Shown here in pieces: positions 54,798 through 64,000 of a stretch of DNA of 64,000 nt (position 1 is its first letter; each line of letters starts with the position of its first letter). Origin of the DNA: Deltaproteobacteria bacterium HGW-Deltaproteobacteria-15 (GTDB lineage: Bacteria > Desulfobacterota > DSM-4660 > Desulfatiglandales > HGW-15); contig PHBH01000003.1 in the NCBI GenBank assembly GCA_002840535.1, positions 1-64,000 on the forward strand. The letters are read 5' to 3'. A program made the position numbers and the translations under genes. The notes below the pieces were generated by a model that searched no databases, was not told the DNA's origin, and worked only from the letters and a program-made list of their open reading frames with translations.

Positions 54798-56954
54798 TTA
54801 GAGTTGATTGGCTCCGGCTTCGATCACTTTGATCACGCTTCCATGATAAATGTGGTGCGGGCTTGAACTCACGACCCTTGTCCCGCATATTGCGATAAGT
54901 TCGCCATCGTACTTACTGGGGTCCTGATCAAGGGTAATATAGACGAGATCTTCGGGATTCAGAAGATTAAGACCCATTGTGAGGAACATGCCTGGTTTCA
55001 GATTGCCAAACCGGACCGGCCCTCCTCCAAGGGATGGATTGTCTATGCGAAAGGAGCTGATCCCCAATTTGGGTACTCTGGTTATCTCGCAATCTTCGAC
55101 GATTTCCAAATGAGAGCCTTTTGCCGCGCGAAAGATCATGGAAGTTCCTTGCCCGCAGTCGAATCGCTCATTTTCAAGTGAATGCTCCGGATGCGATAAG
55201 TTCAGATAAAGTGGCATTCCGATGAGCAGGCACATCAAAACCCCGGCAAGAGCGACCCCGCTTCTCTCGAACACGGTGGGAACAGAAGATGCCATTTGAA
55301 TGGTATCTTCCACATCGCCAGGGTGGCTTTTCTGAGAAGAAAGACTGCGCACCCATTTCAAAAATACTCCGATTCCGATGCCGAAGGCGAGACAATTCAA
55401 TGGCATGGACGCGGCATAAACCCGCGCCGTAACTTCGTCGAAGAACGGGGAGGGGGCCAGCCGTAGAAAAGGCGACGAGAGAACGATTCCCGTCAAAGAA
55501 AGGAATACAAAAAACACTAAGGGGCGATCTCTCCGGTCGTGAAAGAACAAAAGGCTGATAAAGGCAAGGACGGACAGAGCGAGAAATGTCTTTCTATTGA
55601 ACCCTGAATAGAATGGGAAGAAAAAGTCCTCAGGGTATCGAAGGGCATCGAACCATATAGTGGCAACGGTTGCGATGAATTCCCGGCTATTTCTTCCTAT
55701 CTCATCAAAGGCATACTCGTAGATCTTCTTCGACAGAAGCTCTTCAGACAGATTCCCCTGGAACAGCTCAGGATGTTCGTCATAGATGGACTTCCAGCCT
55801 TTGCCGCCTTTCGAAAGCCCGTAAAGGGTGTATGCAAAATTGCCTTGATAACTGTATCCTTTCTTTGGCCCAACCACCTTCAAAAGCAGGGGGCTGGATC
55901 CAAGTGAGAATGCCACTGTAAGAGCTGCAATCGCTAATACACCAAAAAAATTGCCGGTAAAAGCCGTCATGCCGGACCTAATCGAGGAACTGGTATGAAC
56001 CGCCAGGCTTTCATCGTTAGCCGGAGATACCGTTTGCGTTCTTTTACGCTCCGGATCAGTATGTTTCTTCGTGCGGAAGCGCCAGCCTGTATAAAGAACA
56101 ATGATGGGCAGAATGAAAAATGCGCCCGCCCTCACGCTGAGAGCCAGGCCGAAGATGAAAAGCCCGAGAAGGGCATAGCCGATTCTCTTGAAGCTGAACC
56201 CCAACCATATGAGCCCGATGGAAATACTCCCTAACATGAGCCCGGGAGGCTCAGTGATGAAGACTCCGTTGTAGGGAATGAAATAGCTGGAGACAAGAGC
56301 CAGAGTCATTAGACTTGCCGAAAAGCCATGTGTCCTGAGAACAGACACTGCCAGGACCCAAAAAGAAAATGAAACCAAAATCGTAGTCAGCAGATAAGTC
56401 TGCATCAGGTTCTGGCCGGTGATCTTCATGAGCGCGGCGTAAAACAGGACTCCCATCGGACGGCGGGCTGTCCAGGGATCCAGGCACCCAAACTCGATCA
56501 TCGATTTTGCGCCCATCAGACACCCGGATGCATCGCTTAAAGTCAAAAGTCCCCCCATTGAGAACCAACCACCCGGTCCATCCGTCCATCTCTGGAAGAG
56601 CACAGAGAGGTTGAGCGCCAGGGACAAAAGCAGGAGTACGAAAGGTTCTACAGGGGATCGCGAGCTTGAGTGATCCAGGAAGGCGCGTCGATAGGTTTTC
56701 CCCCTCTGTTGGTCACCGGAACGAAACGCAAAGCCCAATCTACCAATTGTGTCAAAGATGAACCACACCAAAGCAAGACTTGGGATGTGCCGTCCGTAGT
56801 TTGAGTAGAGGAATTCGGGATAGGTGAGCCGAAAAAAAACGAAACAGCTGCCAAGCAGGATCAGCGTCAGAAGCCAAGGTTTGGCTTTTGATGAGATGTC
56901 CAACGATGAACGAAGCAGAGGCAACTCTCTCTCTAACCGTTCAAGTTGACGCAT
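54798..56954 (-). CDS. Large polytopic membrane protein, probable GT-C glycosyltransferase
   Basis: The 718-residue protein has a charged N-terminus (RQLERLERELPLLRSS), about 12-13 membrane helices and a soluble C-terminal part of about 130 residues. The loop with DASGCLMGAKSMIEFG and DPWTARRPMGVLFYAAL resembles the substrate loop of GT-C proteins, but I could not place it in a named family. The ATG at 56954 is preferred to a TTG at 56978. Confidence 0.65.
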   Translation of the reverse strand: MRQLERLERELPLLRSSLDISSKAKPWLLTLILLGSCFVFFRLTYPEFLYSNYGRHIPSLALVWFIFDTIGRLGFAFRSGDQQRGKTYRRAFLDHSSSRSPVEPFVLLLLSLALNLSVLFQRWTDGPGGWFSMGGLLTLSDASGCLMGAKSMIEFGCLDPWTARRPMGVLFYAALMKITGQNLMQTYLLTTILVSFSFWVLAVSVLRTHGFSASLMTLALVSSYFIPYNGVFITEPPGLMLGSISIGLIWLGFSFKRIGYALLGLFIFGLALSVRAGAFFILPIIVLYTGWRFRTKKHTDPERKRTQTVSPANDESLAVHTSSSIRSGMTAFTGNFFGVLAIAALTVAFSLGSSPLLLKVVGPKKGYSYQGNFAYTLYGLSKGGKGWKSIYDEHPELFQGNLSEELLSKKIYEYAFDEIGRNSREFIATVATIWFDALRYPEDFFFPFYSGFNRKTFLALSVLAFISLLFFHDRRDRPLVFFVFLSLTGIVLSSPFLRLAPSPFFDEVTARVYAASMPLNCLAFGIGIGVFLKWVRSLSSQKSHPGDVEDTIQMASSVPTVFERSGVALAGVLMCLLIGMPLYLNLSHPEHSLENERFDCGQGTSMIFRAAKGSHLEIVEDCEITRVPKLGISSFRIDNPSLGGGPVRFGNLKPGMFLTMGLNLLNPEDLVYITLDQDPSKYDGELIAICGTRVVSSSPHHIYHGSVIKVIEAGANQL

Positions 56955-57006
56955 TCCAATCACAAGAGCATCTCTCAACCGCGTATTTTCATCTCGGCTG
57001 AGGCAT

Positions 57007-58140
57007 CTAACTGGTTGATCGAAGGAGTTGGAGATATTCCATACTCACCTTCTGCCAGGAAAAGGACCTCTCTACACGCGCCCTAGCCGTCATTCCCATA
57101 AGATTTGTCATTTCCCTTCGCTCCAAAACCGCTACAAGAGCTCGTTGCAGTTCTCCCGGATCTTTAAGAGAGAAGAGAAAACCTGTGATCCCGTCTCTTA
57201 CAAGCTCCTCGTTTCCGATTACCCTGCTGGCTATCACTGGAAGTCCGCAGGCCATTGCCTCCAGGACAACATTGGGCATCCCCTCATAAAGGGAAGGGAG
57301 AATGAAGCAGTCTGCATGGTGAAAATGATCGCGCAACCGATCCCTGTCGCACCAGGGATGCCAATGGATCCGGTCTCGGATGGAAAGAGAATGCCCATGT
57401 CGAATGAGATTCTCCGTCAGCGGGCCGTCTCCCACTAGGTGCAGCTCGAAAACGGTTCGCGTATTCGAAGCCAACACATTCATCTGTTCGAGAAGAAAAA
57501 AGAGATTTTTCTGCTCCCTGAACCTCCCGGCAAACAAAAATCTTGCAATAGGATCTTTCCTGGTTGGACCTGGGAAAAAATAGCCGGTGTCGACGCCGTT
57601 CGGAATTACCACCACCGGAAACGGATCCTTCTTTTCGGAGAGTGCCTTGAGTCCCTTGGAGTTGGCCACTATGGCCTGGCTGTTTCTTAGAACGGTCCAT
57701 CTTAAAGGCTGCAGAAACCGGTGCATCGTATCAAGCGACGGCTCATTTCCGGGTACGTCCGCTCCTCGAAGGGAGACTACATAGGGAACTCGGGCCAGTG
57801 CCTTGCATATCAGGCCCAATGGGCCGCATGGGATAGAGAAGAAGGCAATGGTTGAGTCAAATGCGTTTTGTCTGAGCATTCGCGGCAATACGAACCCTGC
57901 CGAGAGCAGGAAGGAAACCATTTCAGTTGGGGTCGACTCGGCCTTTTTCTTTCTCAGTGCACGGCAGCGGAAAACAGAGACTCCGTCCTCCATCTCCCAC
58001 CCCAACCTCCGGCTGAACCCGGAAGTGAGAACCACCATGCGATGGCCCATAGATGCCAGCTGCCTCGCTATGTGATAGGAAGCCGTCGCAGCTCCGCCTC
58101 CTATGGGAGGGTATTCATAATTAATAAGAAGGATTCTCAT
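57007..58140 (-). CDS. GT4 family glycosyltransferase
   Basis: The 377-residue GT-B enzyme starts RILLINYEYPPIGGGAA (acceptor-side Gly-rich loop), has VVIPNGVDTGYF and FLFAGRFREQKNL, and the C-terminal LPSLYEGMPNVVLEAMACG with the E-x7-E nucleotide-sugar motif. The start at 58140 gives the conserved N-terminus and a 20-bp overlap with asnB. It probably adds a sugar to a lipid-linked glycan in the cytoplasm. Confidence 0.93.
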   Translation of the reverse strand: MRILLINYEYPPIGGGAATASYHIARQLASMGHRMVVLTSGFSRRLGWEMEDGVSVFRCRALRKKKAESTPTEMVSFLLSAGFVLPRMLRQNAFDSTIAFFSIPCGPLGLICKALARVPYVVSLRGADVPGNEPSLDTMHRFLQPLRWTVLRNSQAIVANSKGLKALSEKKDPFPVVVIPNGVDTGYFFPGPTRKDPIARFLFAGRFREQKNLFFLLEQMNVLASNTRTVFELHLVGDGPLTENLIRHGHSLSIRDRIHWHPWCDRDRLRDHFHHADCFILPSLYEGMPNVVLEAMACGLPVIASRVIGNEELVRDGITGFLFSLKDPGELQRALVAVLERREMTNLMGMTARARVERSFSWQKVSMEYLQLLRSTS

Positions 58141-59983
58141 TGCCTTGCAACAACCACAGGTTCCAGAGAAATGCTCGATGGTCTCTTCGGCGGACCCGAT
58201 GGTCTGCCGCATATAGTTCTATGAATCGCCTGTTCATGAGTTTTTCGAATCTCCCGCCCTGAACCCGGAGGGAGTTCTCCTGAAACCATTTACCAATGGG
58301 CGCCCCGAATCCCTTCTTTGCCCTGAAAAGTACACTCCGAGGGAGTACCGGTCCCAATGCCTTCTTAAGAAGGTACTTGGTTTGCCCATGGCGGAACTTA
58401 TAATTATGTGGAATTCTGCGAACGAAGTTGACCAGATCGATATCCAGAAAAGGAGCACGGACCTCGAGGGAGTGCATCATGCTGGCACGGTCAACCTTGA
58501 CCAGGATGTCGTCCTGCAGATAGAGCTTTGTGTAGAACTGGAGCGTCTTGTCAACCATGTTTTTCTGTGTGCAGGAATCCCAGCAAAGGATTGCTTCTTC
58601 GTAGGTCTCCTCAATATCGGTTCGCTCCTGAAATAGACCCGATAACTCCTCGGGAGAAAGCGGCCCCAGCCATATCGGATTCCACAGGGGCTTGCGAAAG
58701 GAAAGTCCCCGAAGAGTGCGCTTAAGCTTGAAATCCAAGCTCATGTTCCGGTGTGACACCGGCAGCAGACCGACGGCCAGGGTGATCGCCCGATGCAAAG
58801 GGTGAGGTACAAATCTGTTATAGAATTCCGCCATTCTCAGTGCCCTGAAGGGGTCATATCCCGCGAACAGCTCATCCCCGCCGTCTCCACCCAGGGCGAC
58901 CGTGACATGTTTCCTGGTGGATTGACAGAGGAGGTAGGTCGGCAAGAGCGAGCTATCTCCCATCGGCTCGTCCAGCTTTGAAACTATTTCAGGAAGCAAA
59001 TTCCTGGCACGCTCAATCGACAGGCTTTCTTTATAATGGTCAGTGTGAAAGAATTCGGCCACGGCTTCGGCATGGAGAGATTCATCAAAGCTTGCCTCGT
59101 TAAAACCGATAGAAAAAGTCTTGAGCCGTCCTTCCTGGATATGTTTGGCTGCATAGGCCGTGATTGCGGAGGAATCTATGCCTCCGCTGAGGAAAATGCC
59201 TAATGGGACGTCCGACATGAGTCTTTTCTTGACGGCCTCCTCGAGCAGGGCGCGAAGCTCCTCACCCCACACTTCTTCGGGCTGCTCGGGAATCCTGTCG
59301 AAAGGTTCAAGCACGAACTCCCAATACCTTTGAACCTCAACACGAAGAGCGGGAACATCCAGAACGAGATTCGAGCCCCCAGGGAGCTTGTAGATCCTTT
59401 CATAAAGGGAGTGGGGGGCCGGGATGTAACCGTAGGCGAAATATTTCTTCAGGCTTCTTGAGGATATGTGCGAACGGATGCTCGGGTGATTGATGAGAGC
59501 ATTCAGTTCAGATGCAAACGCAAACGTGCCGTTTTGAAGGGAATAGAAAAGAGGTTTTTTTCCGAACCGATCTCTGCTCAAGAAAAGGAGTTTTCGATCT
59601 CTGTCATAGAGGGCGAACGCCCACATTCCATTCAGCTTGTTGGGAAGATCAAACCCCCACTCGCGGTATCCGTGCATGAGCACCTCAGTGTCCGAGTGGT
59701 CGGTCTCGAAGAGATGACCTTCCTTCGACAACGTCTGCCGCAAGGCCACGTGATTGTAGATTTCCCCGTTGAAAACGACCCCCACGCGGCCATCTCTGGA
59801 CCACATGGGCTGTGCCCCTCCTTCGAGATCGATAATGGACAGCCTCTTGTGCCCGAGATACACAGCCTCCTCGGCATTATGCCAATACCCCTCACCATCG
59901 GGTCCCCTGTGGGAAAGGATATTGTTCATTCTCGTGAGAGTCTCAACGTCGCCCTTTCCAACGAAACCGCAGATTCCGCACAT
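58121..59983 (-). CDS. asnB: Asparagine synthase (glutamine-hydrolysing)
   Basis: The 620-residue protein has an N-terminal Ntn glutaminase domain with catalytic Cys2 (CGICGFVG) and LSHRGPDGEG, then a synthetase domain with the ATP-pyrophosphatase loop FLSGGIDSS and ALGGDGGDELFAGY. AsnB converts aspartate and glutamine to asparagine; copies in glycan clusters may instead amidate uronic acids or other carboxylates (inference from location). It sits 2 bp after the GT2 gene. Confidence 0.93.
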   Translation of the reverse strand: MCGICGFVGKGDVETLTRMNNILSHRGPDGEGYWHNAEEAVYLGHKRLSIIDLEGGAQPMWSRDGRVGVVFNGEIYNHVALRQTLSKEGHLFETDHSDTEVLMHGYREWGFDLPNKLNGMWAFALYDRDRKLLFLSRDRFGKKPLFYSLQNGTFAFASELNALINHPSIRSHISSRSLKKYFAYGYIPAPHSLYERIYKLPGGSNLVLDVPALRVEVQRYWEFVLEPFDRIPEQPEEVWGEELRALLEEAVKKRLMSDVPLGIFLSGGIDSSAITAYAAKHIQEGRLKTFSIGFNEASFDESLHAEAVAEFFHTDHYKESLSIERARNLLPEIVSKLDEPMGDSSLLPTYLLCQSTRKHVTVALGGDGGDELFAGYDPFRALRMAEFYNRFVPHPLHRAITLAVGLLPVSHRNMSLDFKLKRTLRGLSFRKPLWNPIWLGPLSPEELSGLFQERTDIEETYEEAILCWDSCTQKNMVDKTLQFYTKLYLQDDILVKVDRASMMHSLEVRAPFLDIDLVNFVRRIPHNYKFRHGQTKYLLKKALGPVLPRSVLFRAKKGFGAPIGKWFQENSLRVQGGRFEKLMNRRFIELYAADHRVRRRDHRAFLWNLWLLQGNENPSY

Positions 59984-59985
59984 GG

Positions 59986-60987
59986 TTACTGGATAATCTC
60001 TCTTATGGAATAGGGTCTCTTTTTCTGAGACTCGTAGTAGGTCCTCATGAGGATTTCCGAAAGGAAACCAATGAAGATAGACGTAACCCCGATCAGAAGA
60101 AAAAAGACGGTTAGGATAGGCAAAGGTGTCTCAATAAATGTTTTGCCGCCCCATAACTTGTAATAGACCATCAGCACGAAGGCCAGCAACGCCATAACGA
60201 AGTTGATCAGCCCGAAACCACCGAAGAGGTGTATAGGATTTCGTGAGTAACGGTCCATAAATTTGATCAGGAGCAGGTCGAGAATAACCCCGGATGTGCG
60301 CGATAAGCCATAGTGGGATTTTCCGGTCTGTCTCTCGTGATGGTTCACGACCATCTCCACCACCCTTGCCCCCTGCCAACGTGCGTATATGGGGATGAAA
60401 CGGTGCATCTCGCCATAGAGCTTCACATCGCTCAATACATCTCTTCGATATGCCTTCAGTGTGCAGCCATAATCGTGTAATTCCGTGCCGCTTATCTTGG
60501 AGATGACCCAGTTTGCCAGCCTGGAAGGCCATACCCTGAGTCTCCTGTCTTTTCTCTCCTTCCTCCATCCGCTGACGACGTCGTAACCCTCTTGGAGTTT
60601 CTCGATCAGTCTCTGAATATCGGCCGGGTCATTCTGGTTGTCCCCATCCATGGTCACCAGGATATCCCCGGAGGAATAATCTATACCGGCCATCATGGCA
60701 GCAGTCTGGCCGAAGTTCCGGCGGAAATGGATGACCTTGATGCAACGGTCCTCCTTGGCGATGGAGTTCAGAATCTCCTCGGAACCATCTCCTGAACCGT
60801 CATTGACCAGAATAATCTCGTAAGATTCCTTTGTGGGCTCAAGAGCGGATTTCAGATCAGTGTACAGTTGAAAAAGGTTATCCTTTTCATTATGCACAGG
60901 GATAATTATCGACAGAGTCATCCTTTTGCCGTAATCGGCAAGAGTTCTTTCCCCCAGCCTGGTTCTCTGCTCATGCCTCTGAATCAT
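59986..60987 (-). CDS. GT2 glycosyltransferase, GtrB/DPM-type with membrane anchor
   Basis: The protein (333 residues from the ATG at 60987, which has GGAG upstream; the conserved domain begins at a second ATG at 60921 reading TLSIIIPVHNEKDNL) has LVNDGSGDGS, VTMDGDNQNDP, HDYGCTLKAYRRDVL and two C-terminal membrane helices. This is the bactoprenyl-phosphate glycosyltransferase architecture (GtrB, ArnC). It likely provides polyprenyl-linked sugar to GT-C enzymes of the block. Confidence 0.9.
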   Translation of the reverse strand: MIQRHEQRTRLGERTLADYGKRMTLSIIIPVHNEKDNLFQLYTDLKSALEPTKESYEIILVNDGSGDGSEEILNSIAKEDRCIKVIHFRRNFGQTAAMMAGIDYSSGDILVTMDGDNQNDPADIQRLIEKLQEGYDVVSGWRKERKDRRLRVWPSRLANWVISKISGTELHDYGCTLKAYRRDVLSDVKLYGEMHRFIPIYARWQGARVVEMVVNHHERQTGKSHYGLSRTSGVILDLLLIKFMDRYSRNPIHLFGGFGLINFVMALLAFVLMVYYKLWGGKTFIETPLPILTVFFLLIGVTSIFIGFLSEILMRTYYESQKKRPYSIREIIQ

Positions 60988-61105
60988 TGTAAGATGCTCC
61001 GGGGACTGATCTATGCAAAAATGACGCCACCATACTACAATCGCGCAAGGAGTCAAGCCTTACCCATCTGTGAGCACCTGAATCTGCCTAGGTGTACTCT
61101 TTCGC

Positions 61106-61651
61106 TCATCCCGGCGGCAGCTCGGCCTCTTTGAGAAGGGGTGCCGTGCTATCTTTTTGCGAGAGGAAAGGGTTCTCGGTAGGCCAGGGAATGCCAAGGT
61201 CCGGATCGTTCCAGCGGATGCAGCGTTCGTATTCCCGTGAATAGAAATCCGTGCATTTGTAAAAGACCTCCGCCTTGTCGCTGAGCACGCAGAAGCCATG
61301 GGCAAAGTCGGGCGGTATGTAAAGCCCCCTCTGCACTTCTTCTGAAAGAATGATGCTTACCCATTTGCCGAATGTGGGGGAGCCTCTTCTGATGTCCACT
61401 GACACATCGAACACCTTGCCGTAAGGGACCCAGATCAGCTTTCCCTGGGGTCTTTGGACCTGGTAGTGAAGCCCCCTGAGGGTCCCCTTTCGGGATTGCG
61501 AGCGATTGTCCTGCACAAATCTCACGCGGATCCCCGCCTTTTCGAATTTCTCCTGATGATAAGATTCCATAAAGAAGCCGCGGTCATCCTGGAACACATC
61601 AGGCTCGATGACCACAATTTCGGGAAGAACAGGGGAAGGCACGAAATTCAT
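61106..61651 (-). CDS. rfbC: dTDP-4-dehydrorhamnose 3,5-epimerase (RmlC)
   Basis: The 181-residue cupin has DDRGFFMESYH, the catalytic-His segment KGTLRGLHYQ, QGKLIWVPYGKVFDV and YIPPDFAHGFCVLSD, all diagnostic of RmlC. It epimerises C3 and C5 of dTDP-4-keto-6-deoxyglucose. It is separated by 95 bp from rfbA's end. rfbD, the reductase that completes rhamnose synthesis, is not seen in the window. Confidence 0.95.
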   Translation of the reverse strand: MNFVPSPVLPEIVVIEPDVFQDDRGFFMESYHQEKFEKAGIRVRFVQDNRSQSRKGTLRGLHYQVQRPQGKLIWVPYGKVFDVSVDIRRGSPTFGKWVSIILSEEVQRGLYIPPDFAHGFCVLSDKAEVFYKCTDFYSREYERCIRWNDPDLGIPWPTENPFLSQKDSTAPLLKEAELPPG

Positions 61652-61823
61652 GGAACCCTCTCATTACAACGGGTGTTCCGGATCTCGACAAGGCAGGAGG
61701 CAGTCGGTTCATCCGCACAAAGATTCCAGGAATGATGGAGAGCGGAAGGATGGGGCTCAAGAATCTTTCGGTCAGCACTATGTTTTGCTCCTTATCCCCC
61801 CTCTTCATTATTCCCACATTTCC

Positions 61824-62747
<924 letters not shown>

Positions 62748-63837
62748 AGTACTCCCTGTAGCTTCCGTCCAGTATCCCCTCCACCCATCGGGTATTTTCG
62801 AGATACCAGTCAATGGTTGTTCTTATGCCCTGTTCGAATTTCATGGTGGGTTCCCATCCCAGCTCTTTTCTGATCTTGGATGTATCCAGGGCGTATCTTC
62901 TATCATGTCCGGGTCTGTCGAGCACGAACCGGATCAGTTTGGTTCGAGGTCCCTCCCCTCGGATGCCGAGTTTTCGGTCGAGATATTCGCAGATGAGCTC
63001 CACCACCTCACTGTTTCGCTTCTCGGCCATACCTCCCACGTTGTACGTTTCTCCCGGGCGCCCTTTCTCAAGGACTCTCAGAAGGGCACGGCAATGGTCT
63101 TCCACATAGAGCCAGTCCCGTACATTGCCCCCGTCCCCATACACAGGGAGTTCAATTCCCTTTCTTGCGTTCTGAATCATCAGGGGGATCAGTTTTTCGG
63201 GAAATTGGTAAGGCCCGTAGTTGTTGGAGGAATGGGTCATGATGACCGGCAGACGATAGGTTCGAAAGTAAGCTCGGGCAAGATGATCTGCGGCCGCTTT
63301 GCTTGCAGAATAGGGGCTCGATGGATCGTAGGGCGATTCTTCCGTGAAGAGACCCGAATCGCCGAGGGAACCAAAGACCTCGTCGGTGGAAATATGGAGG
63401 AATCTCCTGTCCGGCGGATAAGAGCCATCCTTTTGCAGCCATATGTTACGGGCGGTTTCAAGCAGATGAAAGGTTCCCAGAACATTCGTCCGTATGAATG
63501 CCTCGGGCCCCAGAATGGATCTGTCCACATGGGATTCCGCGGCGAAGTGGATGACCCAGCGTATCTGAAACCTTTCAAACAGACCCTTCACGCAAAAAGG
63601 ATCGCAGATATCTCCCCTGATAAAATGGTATCGATCTGCAAATCCTCCTTCCATGCCGTCCAGATTGGCCAGGTTTCCTGCATAGGTCAGGTTGTCAATA
63701 TTGACGAGTCTTACATCTTCTCTGGCATTGAGAATGAATCGGACGAAGTTGCTGCCGATAAAACCGCATCCGCCTGTAATTAGCACGTCCATTGTCATAT
63801 TTCTTCCGTAATAGGATCTTATCCTCAGAACGGGAAC

Positions 63838-63866
63838 ACCATATAAGGGTGCCGCTTGATTGTCAA
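63838..63866 (-). promoter_or_regulatory. Sigma-70-type promoter of the rfbB-led block
   Basis: On the minus strand TTGACA (63861-63866) is a perfect -35 and TATGGT (63838-63843) a fair -10 with 17 bp spacing. A start near 63831 would give a leader of about 30 bases before the rfbB ATG at 63798. The rest of the sequence to the window end (63867-64000) shows no gene I can support. Confidence 0.65.
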
Positions 63867-64000
63867 TTCCGACGATGCACCACGCTGTACGATGAGCCGA
63901 TCGGAGAAACCCTCAGGTTGTCCCTTGCCAATGGGGTATCTGTGGCTTAATGTAATGAGAAACGCTTTCTTAACACTTTCACTCTGTGAAAATGCAGCAG

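Noticed and set aside
58121-59983. Exosortase/XrtA-type exopolysaccharide locus suggested by asparagine synthase next to a GT4
   Set aside because: No exosortase, PEP-CTERM protein, Wzc-like kinase or polymerase is seen in the window.

Overview
The window reads as a chromosomal segment of a Gram-negative bacterium, most likely one of the former Deltaproteobacteria (Desulfobacterota). The reasons are a fused S10-spc-alpha ribosomal supercluster with an NtrC-type regulator and type IV pilin just downstream, a sigma-54-like pilin promoter, GT9/GT-C/YfhO surface-polysaccharide genes, and three intergenic repeat types of a kind I associate with that group. The assignment is inference from content. 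No 16S gene is present and I could not search databases.

Region 1 (1-14583, all +) is the tail of tuf followed by rpsJ-rplC-rplD-rplW-rplB-rpsS-rplV-rpsC-rplP-rpmC-rpsQ-rplN-rplX-rplE-rpsN-rpsH-rplF-rplR-rpsE-rpmD-rplO-secY-infA-rpmJ-rpsM-rpsK-rpsD-rpoA-rplQ, closed by a strong intrinsic terminator. Oddities are the absence of adk and map between secY and infA, many TTG starts, an inverted-repeat element between rplC and rplD, and an AT-rich palindromic repeat between tuf and rpsJ.

Region 2 (14741-18117, +) is pyrC, a PilR-like sigma-54 activator overlapping it, and a type IV major pilin gene with a sigma-54-type promoter, an upstream tandem 15-bp repeat and its own terminator.

Region 3 (18148-63866) is a very large glycan and surface-glycosylation island in blocks: a divergent pair of TMTC-like (GT105-type, GT-C fold plus TPR) membrane proteins followed by GT2 and GT9 genes (18148-23937); a long minus-strand block with four tandem TMTC-like genes, a sugar epimerase, a DegT aminotransferase, two methyltransferases, a GT2 and a YfhO protein (37627 down to 23976); a plus-strand block with further GT-C proteins, a GT2, a deacetylase-like protein, a B12-radical SAM/methyltransferase fusion, a Trm112-like/methyltransferase, a PMT-like protein with TPRs and a second YfhO (37924-50605); and a minus-strand block headed by rfbB-rfbA-rfbC, a GT2, asparagine synthase, GT4, two GT-C proteins and three methyltransferases (63798 down to 50653).

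Working model (inference): the GT2 enzymes of DPM1/GtrB type load sugars onto polyprenyl phosphate on the cytoplasmic face. About eleven GT-C membrane enzymes, seven of them TMTC-like with periplasmic TPRs, then transfer those sugars to acceptors outside the membrane. The nucleotide-sugar, aminotransferase and methyltransferase genes diversify the sugars. The position next to pilA suggests the pilin, or other exported proteins, as acceptors. I saw no flippase, Wzy polymerase, ABC exporter, exosortase, CRISPR array, prophage or tRNA in the window.
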